64,000 bases of DNA from Haberlea rhodopensis (GCA_907163345.1 CAJQUN010000039.1:3418361-3482360), one strand, 5' to 3'; positions 36,203 through 48,477 are shown, numbered from the stretch's first letter. Numbers and translations: made by a program. The notes: generated by a model from the letters alone, not told the origin.

Positions 36203-37698
36203 TGATAAGTGTGAATTTTACACTTATTTTGCTATGTTTTTGTATTGATTTTCGTATTGATTCCTGGATGATTTTACGCTTTTTGGTATATTTTTGTGTA
36301 TTTCAGGAATCTAGGTCCAAGGGGATAAAAGTGGAGGAAATAAGCTAATAATGTTGAAAAAGGACCAAACCGAGCGAAGACGTGAGAAAATGGACTGAAA
36401 TCTCGAAGTATGAATTTTTATACAGCTCGTGATCGATCGGCAATGACATCGTGATCGATCGCCGAGCTTTAAAAAGTGATGCTGAACAGAAGACATTGGC
36501 GATCGATCGGCAAGAACTCGCGATCGATCGCCAATATACAGTGAAGACTCGCGATCGATCGCGAGGGAACGAAGATCAATCGCGGATTTGTTTATTTTGG
36601 CTATCACGTCCAGTAGAGATTGAAGATCGATCGACGAATAACAAAGATCGATCACCGCGAAGAGTTTTTGGAAAAATAAAGACTTTCCATGTTTGGTTCA
36701 AAAGGGGACTCCTTCCCAATTATTATGGCCCTATATATCAGACCTAGGGACGATTTTTGAAGGGCTTTTGCACACATTTTCTGAAACCTAGCAGCCACTA
36801 CTCCATCAAAAGAAAGACCACAAATCATTGAAGAGCAAGAGCAACGCAAGGAACGGAAGAACGGAGTGACGCACGGAGCGACATCCTCGTTATCTTAGTA
36901 TTTCTGAACTTGATTATTTTTATATCATATTGTGATGTTAAATTTGTTTAAAGACATGTATTTACAATATAATTTGATTATGGTTAGGGGAACCCATATT
37001 TGAACCCTTGAGTTAATTAACAGTTTTGATTTGAATTCTATGATCTTTGCGCATAATTTATGTTGTTAATGCTTGTAAAAGATTAGCTACCTTTTGCATG
37101 ATATTGGTAATCGTAATTGAATTGACCATAGGAGATTACGATACGACGTAGTAAATTAGGCCGTGGGTTTTAGGTTGAGACGGACCAAGTAAAATCTAGC
37201 ACACGTGTGATAGCAATAGATTTACCAAAATCGATGGCTAGTAGTTTTAACGAAGCGTTTTTCGGTATTAATCATTCAATAAAGACACGGGAGTGGTTTA
37301 TTGTAGATTAATGCTAGACTTGTTATAACCGGACCAAGGTATAGCGAATGAAATAGGAAAACTCGTCACCCTAGAACATAGAACTTTGAATCTTAATTAA
37401 TAGACAACTTTTGGGGGATTACATGGGTGAACCGACGTCTTGATAATTCGTTTATAAATTCTCTTCAATCATCCATCACTGCTGTTTAGGTTAATTTTTG
37501 TGCTTAAGTCTATTTAGTTTGATACTCATTCCATAATCGTAGGTTAAATATAGAAATTCTAATCGAACGTGGTAATTACTACTAGTCCCTGTGGGTTCGA
37601 CAACCTGTTCTTCATTTACTATACTAAAACTTGACAACCGTGCACTTGCGGTATAAAATCGCTACATTGGAATTAATTGTTTAAAATAAAAGCGATCA
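36203..37698 (+). repeat. 5' LTR of element C
   Basis: Begins TGATAAGTGTGAATTTTACA, ends AGCGATCA, 1496 bp. Four pairs of GATCGATC-type sites (36431-36654) lie upstream of CCTATATATCAG (about 36730), the likely TATA region. Confidence 0.9.
36431..36654 (+). repeat. GATCGATC paired array in the 5' LTR of element C
   Basis: Sites start at 36431/36453, 36501/36522, 36553/36574 and 36625/36646: four pairs with 21-22 bp between partners and 52-72 bp between pairs. The second pair is embedded in TTGGCGATCGATCG...CGATCGATCGCCAA. Confidence 0.9.
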
Positions 37699-37701
37699 AG
37701 T

Positions 37702-37722
37702 TTTTGGCGCCGTTGCCTGGGA
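37702..37722 (+). other. Primer-binding site of element C
   Basis: TTTTGGCGCCGTTGCCTGGGA, four bases after the LTR, close to the TGGCGCCGTTGCC site characteristic of Athila and related Ty3-type elements. Confidence 0.8.
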
Positions 37723-37868
37723 CTAGTTTAAGTAATATCATAGGAGATTAGTTGACTATAATTTAGCCATAATTTTTTTTATTTTTACTTTTATTACGGT
37801 TTATACCATTTCACCACTGTTGTTCCTTCGTTGTGTTGAATTTTTGCAGGGAGTTGTCTGTGTAGTGC

Positions 37869-39022
37869 ATGCTACGAAATGACAGACCTATAGTAGAGCC
37901 ACTTGACTTAGAGATTGAGCGAACTTGTAGAAGACTTCGGAAACTAGGGAGATGACCGAGAATAATCGAGGGAATGGTACTGGAAACAACGAAGAAGTGC
38001 CAATTACAAGATCCATGATGGACTATGCACAACCATCTTTTCAAGGCACCACGTCTAGCATCACTAGACCAAGGATTCAGGCTAATAACTTCGAGATCAA
38101 TCCTGCCATAATTCAGATGATTCAACATTATGTGCAATTCGGAGGATCGCATACTGATGATCCTAATGCTCATATATTCAACTTTTTGGAGATATGCGAC
38201 ACGTTCAAGCACAATGGCGTCACTGACGATGCCATCAGGTTACGACTCTTTCCCTTTTCTTTAAACGATAAAGCTAAGAGCTGGTTGAATTCATTGCCTG
38301 CAGGGTCGATCACTACTTGGGAGGGGATGGCTCAAGCCTTCCTATCAAAATACTTTCCCCCTTCCAAGACAGCTAAGATGCACAACGATATCACAACATT
38401 CATGCAACATGATCCGGAGACACTGTATGAAGCTTGGGAGCGCTTCAAGGATCTACTTCGAAGATGCCCACATCATGGCCTTCCGATATGGCTTCAGGTA
38501 CAAACATTTTACAATGGTCTATTTTCCGCTGATGCAGCAGCAGGAGGTACCATTATGAGAAAGTCACCTGAGGAAGCTTATACACTCTTGGAAGAGATGG
38601 CATCCAACAGTTACCAGTGGCAGTCCGAAAGGAATGTGCCCAAAAAACCAATTGGGGTGCACCAAGTTGATGAGGTAACAGCAATAAAAGCACAATTGAA
38701 GGCGTTGAATAAGAAAATGGATGGCTTGAGCATGACAGCGATGCAAGCTCAAGTGGTCATATGTGACTTGTGTGGAGGCAACCATCAGAGCACGGAATGG
38801 TAATCCTTTTGTGCAAAATACTGAAAATGCTAACTTTGTAGGAAACAGGCCACAACAGGGTAATTCTTACTCCAACAACTATAACCAACCATGGAGGAAT
38901 CATCCAAACTTCTCTTGGTCCGACCAAAAGAATGTTTTGAACCCTCAACCACAACCGGTTTACCAACCAAAGCCGAGCATGGAGGAATTACTTGTCAAGT
39001 TTATATCATCTACTGAGACAAG
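37869..39022 (+). pseudogene. gag of element C interior 1 (frameshifted)
   Basis: The Athila-type N-terminus begins at ATG 37869 (MLRNDRPIVEPLDLEIERTC). A frameshift near 37950 moves to the 283-codon frame 37952-38803, which holds the capsid region (NNFEINPAIIQMIQ, FLEICDTFKHNG, WLNSLPAGSITTWEGM) and the start of a zinc knuckle (CDLCGGNH). Another shift near 38800 destroys the last knuckle cysteine, and a compensating one near 39025 restores the frame. Gag would form the virus-like particle and bind RNA. At least three lesions make it non-functional. The N-terminal arrangement parallels element D. Confidence 0.8.
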
Positions 39023-39950
39023 GTGAGTAACCAAGATGCATCTATCAAGAATTTGGAAACTCAAGTCGGACAATTGGCAACCATCTTGGCTGGAAGAGCA
39101 GAAGGAACTCTACCGAGTGACACCGAGAAGAATCCAAGGGAGCAAGCCAATGCCGTGACCTTGAGGAGTGGAAAGGAACTTGGTGCCGAGAAGGAAACGG
39201 AAAATATTTCAATGAAGCAAGAGGAGAAGGAGCAACCGTGCAATAAGGGTAAGTCCATTGGAGCCACTATATCGATCTCACCACAAGAAAAGGTACACAT
39301 TCCTCTCCCATTCCCTGCAGCGATTAATAGTGCGAAGGTTGATTCAAACTTTGCCAAATTTTTAGACATGCTTAAGAATTTGCATATCGATATACCTTTT
39401 ATTGATGCTTTACGAGAAATGCCTAATTATGCCAAATTCTTAAAGAAAATGTTGTCTAAGAAGCAGAAATTGGGAGAGCACGATACTGTCTTTTTGACTG
39501 AGGAATGTAGTGCTATGGTGCAAAAGAAATCGGCCACGAAGTTAAAAGATCCAGGGAGTTTTTCTATTCCTTGCACTATTGGGCATATTTCTTCTATTAA
39601 ATCATTATGTCATTTGGGTGTTAGTGTGAATTTGATGCCATTGTCTGTTTTTCAGAGACTTGGATTAGGAGAGCCGAAGCCCACAAGGGTAGTGTTGCAA
39701 ATGGCAGACAAGTCTATCACCTACCCACTAGGAATCATTGAAGATGTACCAGTAAAGATAGATCAATTCACCTTCCCGGTGGATTTCCTAGTGCTGGATA
39801 TGGAGGAGGATGTGAGAATGCCATTGATCATGGGACGCCCATTCTTGGCTACTGGAAGAGCCATCATTGATGCTGAAGAAGGGAAGTTGATCCTCCGTGT
39901 AGGAGAGGATCGAGTTACATTCAATATGTTCAAATCTTCAACACACGCAC
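39023..39950 (+). pseudogene. gag C-terminus and aspartic protease of interior 1, cut by a solo LTR
   Basis: The frame carries the linker (NQDASIKNLETQVGQ) and a retropepsin-like domain (DPGSFSIPCTIG, then LGVSVNLMPLSVF, IMGRPFLATGRAI). The catalytic Asp expected before LG is His here (LCHLG); interior 2 has LCDLG. The frame ends where the reverse solo LTR enters at 39951, after the CGCAC duplication. The last codons of the open frame are LTR sequence, not gene. Homology resumes at 41533, but with integrase sequence, so RT and RNase H are missing in this interior. Confidence 0.8.
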
Positions 39951-41527
39951 TGACCGCTTTATTTTTAAACAGAAAATATTTCAAAGTGTAGTGTGAAGCG
40001 ATTCTACCGCAAGTGCACGGTTGTCAAGTTTTAGTATAGTGAAATTTAAGTAAGGGTTGTCGAATCCACATGGACTAATGTATAAGTACCAAATAAGACT
40101 AGCAAAATTATATTTAGCCTACGATTAAAGAAGGTGATTAACTAATGCAAACTTAAACTAAGGAACAAAAATTAAACAAGAAACAATAAAATGAATGGTT
40201 CCGGATATGCAAAGGTAATTCGCTCGAGAAATTTATCAAGCTTTTCATTCAACTATGTTATCTTTAATGATTCATCTGAATAAGCAAATTATCAATCAAT
40301 TAATTCTAAAGGTGAGAGGTTTTCGCTGTTATTCAATACACTCTCTCTAGCTGTAAAGAAACTAATATCAAACTAGAACAAGTCACTCTCGTGCACCTAT
40401 TTACTAATTCAATATTGCATAAATCGTCAAAACCTCGTTACTCTAAATCTCTCGATTCAAAGTCCTCACGTATGTGATTTCATCTCTCGATCTCAATCTT
40501 AAACATACTTCATGAATTAATAAAGCGTGCTATAACGTTATCTCTCGATCTCGGTTATAACTCTCAGAGCCAATCAAAGTTAGCTAGGCTTTGATCGTAA
40601 CAAGCAATTAATTCATGAACAATAGGAATCAATACACTCAAACACAATTGAATCAATAAATCAAACACAATGATACTAAATCTCAATAAAATAAACTAGA
40701 TTTAATTCAAATCAAATACATAAGAAGTTTAATCGTCTCTCGACCTCAAAAACATCAAATGAAAATTAAAATGAAATAAATCAAAGTTTAGAAATACGAT
40801 AAACGGCTGGAATGAATCCGTGCGTTGCACCGTGATTTCTTCTCTTGCTCCTCCTTGCACTCCGGAATCGGTTGGCTCAAGCTCAGACGAAGAACGGAGG
40901 GAGTTGGCTTGCTCCGGGATCTCCTTCGGCGACTACTAGGGTTTTTGGGTTGTAAAAATCGGTCCTTTTCTCTCCCAGATCTCCTCCTTTTTATCATATG
41001 GAAATGATCCCTAAATAAAGCCCCCGAGAATCAATTCAAATTTGGAAGATAAGATTTTCCAGATTTTGCGTCTCGATCGATCGAGATTTTTGTCCGATCG
41101 ATCGGTGCACTGTTCACATCATTCTTTGAAACTCACTGCCTCGCTCGATCGATCGAGATTTTCCTTCCGATCGATCGATCCTTCTATTACTTTGGCTCTA
41201 AAGTCTCTGCCTCGATTGATCGATCGATCGAGACAAAATCTTGATCGATCGGTGCTTTGAATAATTTGATGCTCAACACACTGCCTGGTTCGATCGATCG
41301 AGAATTAATCTCGATCGATCGAGACTTCGAAAAAATCCAACTTCTTCATTTGATCTCTTTTTCGCCTCGATTTCGCCCGTTTTCTTCATTTTAGCTCATT
41401 TCTTCCACTTCCGACCTATTTTCCTGAAACAAACAAATAAACACCAAAAAGCATAATATCATCCAGGAAAAAGTACGAAAAATGGGAAGAAATTACAGCT
41501 AAAAACACTTAAAATCTAAGCCTATCA
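39951..41527 (-). mobile_element. Solo LTR of an Athila-type family, reverse
   Basis: On the minus strand it starts TGATAGGCTTAG and ends AAAGCGGTCA, flanked by CGCAC on both sides (39946-39950, 41528-41532). It shares with the LTRs of C and D the block GTGCACTTGCGG near its 3' end (minus strand) and a set of GATCGATC pairs (41075-41321). A TATA-like TTTATTTAG sits near 41014-41022. A solo LTR arises by recombination between the two LTRs of a full element. Confidence 0.85.
41075..41321 (-). repeat. GATCGATC paired array in the reverse solo LTR
   Basis: Pairs at 41075/41096, 41147/41169, 41222/41243 and 41292/41313; partners 21-22 bp apart, pairs about 70-75 bp apart. The flanks differ from the other arrays (TCGATCGATCGA rather than GCGATCGATCGC). 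Confidence 0.9.
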
Positions 41528-41532
41528 CGCAC

Positions 41533-41930
41533 ACAACGAGCATGATTATCTGAAAGTTAACATGATTGACACTTTTCTTGTTGATGTGATGCAAGGTACT
41601 AATGAGGTTGAAGTGGAGTCCGAGCTAGAGCCTAAGGAAGGCAAGAGCCATGAAATGGTCAAGTCAAAAAAGGCTAAGAAGCTCAAGGAGAAAAAGACAT
41701 TCATGAAGGGAGAGACAGTGCAATTGCATAAAGCGCCACCACCTCGCATTCTCCAAAGCAAGCGAAAGGCTTCATGGGTTGGACCATTCACTGTTACCAA
41801 GATATACCCGCATGGAGCCATTAAGGTAAGTGATCCTATTCTAGGCACTTATGTCGTTAATGATGAGAGGTTGAGGCATTACCCAGTTGATTACGGAGAT
41901 TCATGCTCCACACACCATCCCAACCTTTGA
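41533..41930 (+). pseudogene. Integrase C-terminal remnant of interior 1
   Basis: After the solo LTR the frame gives a short protease-side remnant (NEHDYLKVNMIDTFLVDVMQ), a Lys/Glu-rich stretch, then the GPF-type C-terminal domain of an Athila integrase (KASWVGPFTVTKIYPHGAIKV...NDERLRHY, split here). RT, RNase H and the integrase catalytic core are absent, so interior 1 is an internal deletion derivative. The stop is followed by the conserved TAAGTCCAGCTTGGGACTAT region that also follows integrase in interior 2. Confidence 0.75.
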
Positions 41931-43400
41931 GAAAATGTGGTGATAAGTCCAGCTTGGGACTATAAATCAAGAACTCTTTCTTAACCCTTTGCTTTGTTTT
42001 TGTTTATTTTGGTTTGGTTTGTTTTGTTTTTGTTTTTTATTTTGGCGAGACTCCATGCGTGCTGTGACGTGTTCCAACACGATGCGCAATGAGCTGATGA
42101 GGAATTGGACAACCTAGTAGATTGAGGACAATGCATGAATTAAGTTTGGGGGAGTGCATTACTGTGTCAGGCTTCTTATTTGGAACTTGATCGTTTATTG
42201 AGCACCAGTGTCATGCTTCTTATTTGGAAATTGATCGTTTATTGAGCACCAACAAAATTTTTAAATGAAAATGAGTTCAATTAGTAAGATAAGAATGAAT
42301 CATAGTAGTGGTCTCTATTCCATGATGATATTAATCTCACTATGCATGTCAACTTGAGTTTTGATGATTGTAAGACTTGTTTGTGAATATCTTGTTTTGA
42401 GTAGCATGTCAAAGATGATGAATATTTTGAGCACATTTGAGTCATAATCTTGTGAATTGCACTGGTACTAGTGAAATTTTTGTGAACTTAATGAATTGTT
42501 TTTGAGCATCTTAGAGTACCTTAGAAACTATTTGATGACGACACTTCAAGGTGAAATTTTATAGTCATGAACTTGATTAGGAAATGATCTAGGCAATCTT
42601 TGGACCGTTTGAGCCTTTCAAGCTTGCCGTGCATTTATCAATCTATAGTGTCCCAATTTGAGCCTAATTGCAAAAGAATGGAGTATGTTTAACATACTAT
42701 TAGCCCCCATTCAACAATATATTTTTTTTGGCAACTTATTATACCCACTTTTTTGAGCTTAAATTGAAAAGAATTATCCTTACCCAAAGGGAGTATAATG
42801 ATTCTCATTGGATGCACATGAATTGCTACATTTGGATGAGCTTATTATTGAAAAAAAAATGATGAATGAGAAAAGAAAAAGATAGATAAAGCCTTGAGAA
42901 AAAGTGATTAAATAAGACCCAAAGTGGCCAAGGCTAAAAGAAAAAGAAGAGAAGGTCATTTTTGTGCTACAACTATAAATATTACATGCTTATACTCTCT
43001 TCTTTGTGCTACCCTATCTTTTCTTTGAAGCCAACACCTAGGCCTAACACTACAATCTTAAAAAGACCTATTGATCCAAGTCTAGGGAGTGACTACATTA
43101 GTGGAGAAGCTGTTTGAAAATAGGACTAAGGGGTGCTCAACGATAATCTTACTTTTCATTGACTAGCATGATTTGATCTATGAAATTGCATGAAACTTCA
43201 AAGTGACAATAGCACACACGCACGTTCTGAGTTGGCGATGTGTTGCTTGATCTAAGATAAAAACAACTTGTTAAACTTTCTGATTGATTCTTGTTGTCTG
43301 TAAGTGAGATGTCTGAGTTACATGATTGACTGCGAAGTGGTTTACTTGAATCTTTAATATTGAACTCTACTGTTTGATTTTATTTCTTGCTCGAGACGAT
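41931..43400 (+). other. 3' non-coding region of interior 1 and junction to interior 2
   Basis: Parallels 51981-53345 in interior 2: the TTGAGGACAATGCATGAATT / AAGTTTGGGGGAG block, a long non-coding part with AAGACCCAAAGTGGCCAAGG, and the final GCTCGAGACGATCAAG. Instead of the purine tract and LTR, the next bases at about 43401 (CTTAAGCTTATCCACCAAAG) lead into mid-gag of interior 2. No ORF2 equivalent is present in interior 1. Confidence 0.75.
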
Positions 43401-43430
43401 CAAGCTTAAGCTTATCCACCAAAGCCAAGT

Positions 43431-45047
43431 ATGGAAGAGTTGCTAACTAAGTTCATGACGATGACGGAGAATAGGATACAAAATCAAGATGCATCAATTA
43501 AGAACTTGGAAACTCAAATGGGGCAAATGGCAAATATGTTAGCGGGAAGAGCACCAGGAAGCTTACCAAGTGATACGGAAAAGAACCCCCGAGAGCAGGC
43601 CAAGGCGATCTCATTAAGGAGTGGAAAAGAAATTGGATCACAAAATGAAGATCGGGACAATGAACACGTAGTTGAGTTGGAAGGTGAGAGTGACATTCAG
43701 ACACGTGAAAAGGGTAAGTCTACTACTACCACTACACCTATCGCACCACCCAAGAAGGTACAAATCCCTCCCCCATTTCCTGCTGCATTGAAAAGGGCAA
43801 AGGTAGATGCTAGTTTTGCTAAATTCTTAGAAATTTTTAAGAAATTACAAATAAATATTCCATTTGCTGATGCTTTACTTCAAATGCCTAGCTACGCTAA
43901 GTTTTTGAAAGATATTCTGTCGAATAAGAGGAAATTGGGTGAGCATGAGACGATTAAATTAACTGATGAGTGTTCTGCAGTTGTCCAAAACAAACTGCCT
44001 CCTAAGTTGAAAGATCCAGGGAGTTTTTCTATACCTTGCACAATTGGGTCTATTTCATTTACAAAATCTTTATGTGATTTAGGTGCAAGTATTAATCTTA
44101 TGCCTTTGTCAATTTTCAGGAAGTTGGGACTTGGTGAACCAAAACCGACCACGGTTTCTTTGCAATTGGCAGATAGGTATGTAACATACCCACGAGGAAT
44201 CATAGAGGATGTCCTAGTGAAGGTCGATAAATTCATCTTCCCAGCAGACTTCCTTGTGTTGGATATGGAAGAAGATGCTGACACGCCACTGATCTTGGGA
44301 AGACCATTCCTTGCTACTGGAAAGGCACTTATAGATGTCCAACAAGGGAAGTTGATCCTCCGTGTAGGGGAGGATCAAGTCACTTTCAACGTTTTTAAAG
44401 CTTTAAAATACCCACATGATGAGCATACGTGTTTTAGTGTTGATATTATTGATGTGTTATCTGCTAATGTGTTTAAGGGAACACGCAAGGATGAATTGGA
44501 AGCATGCTTGGTAGAGGACATTGAAAAGCTGGGCGAGACCATCGAGTTGAATGAGACTGTCGGTTATTTGAACGCCAATATTCCCCATAATAGGCGTGTG
44601 CGGAACAACCTAGACGAGTTGGGTGAAAGGGACATGAAGCCACAAAAGCCCTCCATTGAAGAACCACCAACTCTTGAACTCAAAACCCTCCCTCCTCATC
44701 TCAAGTATGTTTATTTAGATTGTCGTGAGTCATTGCCTGTAATTGTCTCTTCATCTTTGACAGGTATAAATGAAGACAAACTACTTAGGATTTTGAGGGA
44801 GCATAAGAAAGCATTCGGGTGGAAAGTAGCGAACATAAGAGGGATAAACCCATCAACATGTATGCATAAGATCTTGATGGAGGATGCTTACAAACCCGTG
44901 GTTCAACCACAACGCAGGTTAAACCCAAAGATGCAAGAAGTGGTGAAGGCTGAGGTCATCAAACTGCTGGATGCAGGTATTATCTATCCCATTTCTGATA
45001 GTGCATGGGTTAGTCCTGTGCAATGTTACCCAAGAAAGGAGGTATGA
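43431..45047 (+). pseudogene. gag C-terminus, protease and start of RT, interior 2
   Basis: 538-codon frame. Residues 1-110 are the gag/protease linker. The protease follows with catalytic D216 in LCDLGASINLMPL and LILGRPFLATGKA. From about residue 430 the RT N-terminus begins (AFGWKVANIRGINPSTC; QPQRRLNPKMQEVVKAEVIK). A frameshift near 45030 ends this frame after SPVQC; RT continues in another. The gag N-terminus and capsid are missing because the copy starts at the interior junction near 43401. The protease would process the polyprotein; its motifs look intact, unlike interior 1. Confidence 0.85.
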
Positions 45048-45511
45048 CTGTCGTTAAAAATGAGAACAATGAATTGATCCCTACTAGAATAGTCACAGGT
45101 TGGCGCGTCTGCATTGATTATAGAAAGTTAAATGACGCCACCCGTAAAGACCATTTTCCCCTTCCATTCATTGACCAAATGATAGAGCGTCTAGCAGGGT
45201 ATGATTTCTATTGTTTTCTAGATGGCTATTCTGGGTATAATCAAATAGCTATTGCACCTGAGGACCAAGAGAAGACTACCTTCACTTGTCCTTATGGTAC
45301 ATTTGCTTTTAGGAGAATGCCATTTGGATTGTGTAATGCGCCTGCAACGTTTCAAAGATGTATGATGTCTATTTTTCATGATATGGTTGAAAAATTCTTA
45401 GAGGTCTTTATGGATGACTTTTCTATCTTTCGGGATTCTTTCGATGCATGCTTAAATAATCTTGACTTAGTACTGACAAGGTGTGAAGTGACGAATTTGA
45501 TACTAAATTAG
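45023..45511 (+). pseudogene. Reverse transcriptase core, interior 2
   Basis: Carries the RT palm and fingers motifs of Ty3-type elements: WRVCIDYRKLND, FCFLDGYSGYNQI-like (YCFLDGYSGYNQIAI, Asp67 counted from 45023), TCPYGTFAFRRMPFGLCNAP and the catalytic FMDDF (Asp131-Asp132). An in-frame TAG at 45509-45511 interrupts the domain just after the core; the same frame continues at 45527. RT copies the element's RNA into DNA. The active-site residues remain, but the frameshift before and the stop after make it inactive as one protein. Confidence 0.88.
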
Positions 45512-45526
45512 GAGAAATGCCACTTC

Positions 45527-46819
45527 ATGGTAAAAGAGGGAATAGTCTTGGGACACAAAATATCCCACAAGGGTATGGAGGTGGACCGAGCAAAGATCCA
45601 GGTGATACAGGAACTACCTCCACCAGTATCAGTGAAGGGGGTCCGAAGCTTCCTAGGCCATGCAGGCTTTTATAGGAGATTTATTAAAGATTTTTCAAAA
45701 ATTTCGAAACCACTATCTCATTTACTGACTAAAGATGCACCTTTTGATTTTAATCCTGATTGTATGCAGGCATTCGAGACATTAAAGGAGAAGTTAATAA
45801 CAGCACCTGTGTTGGTAGCACCGGATTGGGATACGCCATTTGAGTTGATGTGTGATGCTAGTGACACAGCTGTCGGAGCAGTATTGGGACAAAGACGGAA
45901 TAAGGTATTTCATACTATTTACTATGCTAGTAGAACTTTAAATGAGGCACAACAAAACTATGCCACCACTGAGAAAGAACTGCTAGCAGTAGTATTTGCA
46001 TTTGATAAATTTCACTCTTATCTCTGTCTATCCAAAGTAATTGTGTACACTGATCACTCGGCACTTAAATATCTTCTTGCTAAAAAAGATGCTAAACCAC
46101 GTTTAATCCGATGGATTCCCTTATTGCAAGAATTTGATTTAGAAATTAAAGATAAGAGGGGTGTTGAGAATGTAGTAGCGGATCATTTATCTAGGATTGA
46201 TAATATGGTGGAAAAACATGATAATGAACTGGAAGAAATCAATGAAAAATTTCCTGATGAACAGCTTTTCCAAGTTCTTGCACTACCATGGTATGCCGAT
46301 TTTGCAAATTATCTGGTTAGTGGTATCCTCCCACAAATGACCTTCTATCAGAAGAAGAAATTCTTATCTGATGTTAAACACTACATATGGGAAGATCCAT
46401 TGTTGTTTAAAGTTTGTGAAGACAACATGATCAGGAGATGTGTACCGGAGGAGGAGATGGCATCTATTATGAGCCACTGTCATGACCGAGAGGTAGGAGG
46501 CCACATGGGTCCAACAAAAACTGCTGCCAAGGTACTTGAATCGGGTTTTTACTGGCCTACCTTGTTTAAAGATGCATACAGTTATGTATCCACTTGTGAT
46601 AAATGCCAAAGAACGGGCAACATTTCTAGGAGACATGAAATGCCTTTAAACAATATGCTTGAATGCGATTTATTTGATGTTTGGGGCATAGATTTTATGG
46701 GACCATTTCCAGTTTCATGTTCTAATTATTACATACTTGTCGCTGTGGACTACGTTTCAAAATGGGTTGAGGCTGAAGCTTCACGCACTAATGATGCTAG
46801 AGTGGTGGTAAAATTTTGA
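45527..46819 (+). pseudogene. RT thumb, RNase H and N-terminal integrase, interior 2
   Basis: 430-codon frame in phase with the RT frame. The RT connection (GHKISHKGMEVDRAKI; FLGHAGFYRRFIKDFS) is followed by RNase H with acidic residues D110 (MCDAS), E149/E151 (TEKEL), D176 (YTDHS) and D219 (VADHLS). Then come the integrase HHCC zinc finger (HCHDREVGGHMG, CDKCQ at 357-361) and the first catalytic Asp D389 (WGIDFMGPF). The frame breaks at 46816-46819, where a T run appears one base short. RNase H removes the RNA template; integrase inserts the cDNA. Confidence 0.88.
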
Positions 46820-47556
46820 AAAAGAACATTTTTACTCGATTTGGCACTCCTCGAGCAATCATTAGTGACGATGGGTCACACTTTTGCAATAAACTCTTTG
46901 AAAAACTTTTGAGCAAATATGGTGTCACCCACAAGGTTGCAAACCTTACCACCCACAAACATGTGGACAATTAGAGGTTTCTAATAGAGAAGTGAAAAAG
47001 ATTTTGGAAAAATCGGTCAATACGTCTAGAAAAGATTGGTCATTGAGGTTAGATGATGCTTTATGGGCATATAGGACGGCATTTAAAACACCTATTGGTA
47101 CATCACCATATAGGTTAGTTTTTGGAAAAGCATGTCATCTTCCTGTCGAGCTAGAACACAAGGCATTTTGGGCAATAAAAAATCTGAATTTTGATTTAAC
47201 TGTTGCAGGTGAAAAACGACTCCTACACTTAAATGAAATGGATGAGTTTAGAAACCAAGCTTATGAGAATGCCAAGATCTATAAAGATAAAACAAAAAAT
47301 GGCATGATGCTAAGCTTAGCCGGCGTGATTTCAGGGAAGAGGATTTGGTCCTGCTTTTTAACTCCAGATTGAGACTCTTTCCAGGTAAGTTGAAGTCTCG
47401 ATGGCAAGGACCATTCACTATCAAAGGGTATTTCCATCCGGAGCGATCGAGATCAACGATCCAACAAAAGGCACATTCATAGTCAATGGACAGCGGCTGA
47501 AGCACTATCATGGACATGATTTCAGTCCGCCTACTGTTGTCCATTTTGACTCCTAA
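46820..47556 (+). pseudogene. Rest of integrase, interior 2 (several frameshifts)
   Basis: The second catalytic Asp lies in ISDDGSHFCN near 46865 and the Glu in SNREVKKILEK near 46990, in different frames, with a shift near 46945. The frame from 46992 continues with LDDALWAYRTAFKTPIGTSP, is lost near 47300, and the terminal GPF motif (WQGPFTI) appears in a further frame near 47405. The homology ends before the TAAGTCCAGCTTGGGACTAT block at 47572. Clearly dead, but all parts are present in order. Confidence 0.8.
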
Positions 47557-47569
47557 ATTGATGTTGGTA

Positions 47570-48477
47570 ATAAGTCCAGCTTGGGACTATAAATTAAGAA
47601 CACCATTTTTCTCCCTTTTCCTTGTTTTTATTTTTTTAGTTAGAATTTGTTTGGTTTGAAATTTTGTTTCAAGGATTGACTCCGTGTGTCAATTTTGCAG
47701 AGTGGGTGGAGAAGAGCGAATCCCGAGAGCAAGAATGTTGATTAAAAAAAAAAAATTCGGGCAGTGTGTTTTGGCGATCGATCGCCATACCATCGCGATC
47801 GATCGCCAAGTCCAGAAAAAAATAATAATAATTTTAAAATTGGCGATCGATCGCCATAACTCGCGATCGATCGCCCCATTCCAGAATACTCTCGCGATCG
47901 ATCGGCAAATATTCGCGATCGATCGCGAGGTCCCAAATTTCGTTTTTTTAATATCAGAATCAACATTTTTCACACATTACACACACTCAAACTCGAAACC
48001 CTCCCCCAAATTCCCCAATTTTCCTCAAATTTTTCCAATCCATCTTCAATCCTTCAATTTTCTTCAAGATTTTCGAAACATATCTTCAATTCTAACATTA
48101 AGCCTCCATCTTTCACAGGAATTAGCAAGAGAAAAGGAGTTTTGGAGCACCCTCCACTCCAATTTGAAGCTATGGAAGGCTAAGGACTATCACTAACAAA
48201 TTTTCGAAATTTGTTGAGGTATTTTGGTTTTGTTATACATGGTCCATGAATTGATTGATAATTAAGTGTTGGGGTGTCAAGTTCTTAATATTTTTGAATT
48301 GTAAGTTGGTGAAGTTGGAATTGTATGATATTGTTAAGTTTGGGGGAGAATTGAAGAGCTCCTTGTGGATTATTGTGTGGTTGGGTTAGAACCTAACTTG
48401 GATTGGTGGTTGGAGGATTTGTGCTTGCTTTATTTATTGTATTGTTGGTAGTGGTGTTGGTATCTTTGATTCTAGGG
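47570..48477 (+). other. Non-coding region between pol and ORF2 of element C
   Basis: Starts with the block shared with interior 1 (TAAGTCCAGCTTGGGACTAT), holds a GATCGATC array at 47776-47925, then a pyrimidine-rich stretch (CCCTCCCCCAAATTCCCC), and ends at the ATG of ORF2. It could contain a promoter or splice acceptor for ORF2; the sequence alone does not decide. Confidence 0.5.
47776..47925 (+). repeat. GATCGATC paired array upstream of ORF2
   Basis: Pairs at 47776/47797, 47845/47865 and 47896/47917 (20-21 bp). The first pair forms TTGGCGATCGATCG...CGATCGATCGCCAA. This array is in the interior of element C, not in an LTR. Confidence 0.9.

Noticed and set aside
41075..41321. GATC arrays as a simple (GATC)n microsatellite
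   Set aside because: Most sites are single 8-12 bp palindromes separated by unrelated sequence at regular distances, not a continuous run.
48403..48477. Hydrophobic N-terminal extension of ORF2 as a signal peptide
   Set aside because: The internal ATG at 48478 gives the expected basic start, and the upstream Leu/Val run comes from T/G-rich leader DNA. It remains possible but is unsupported.
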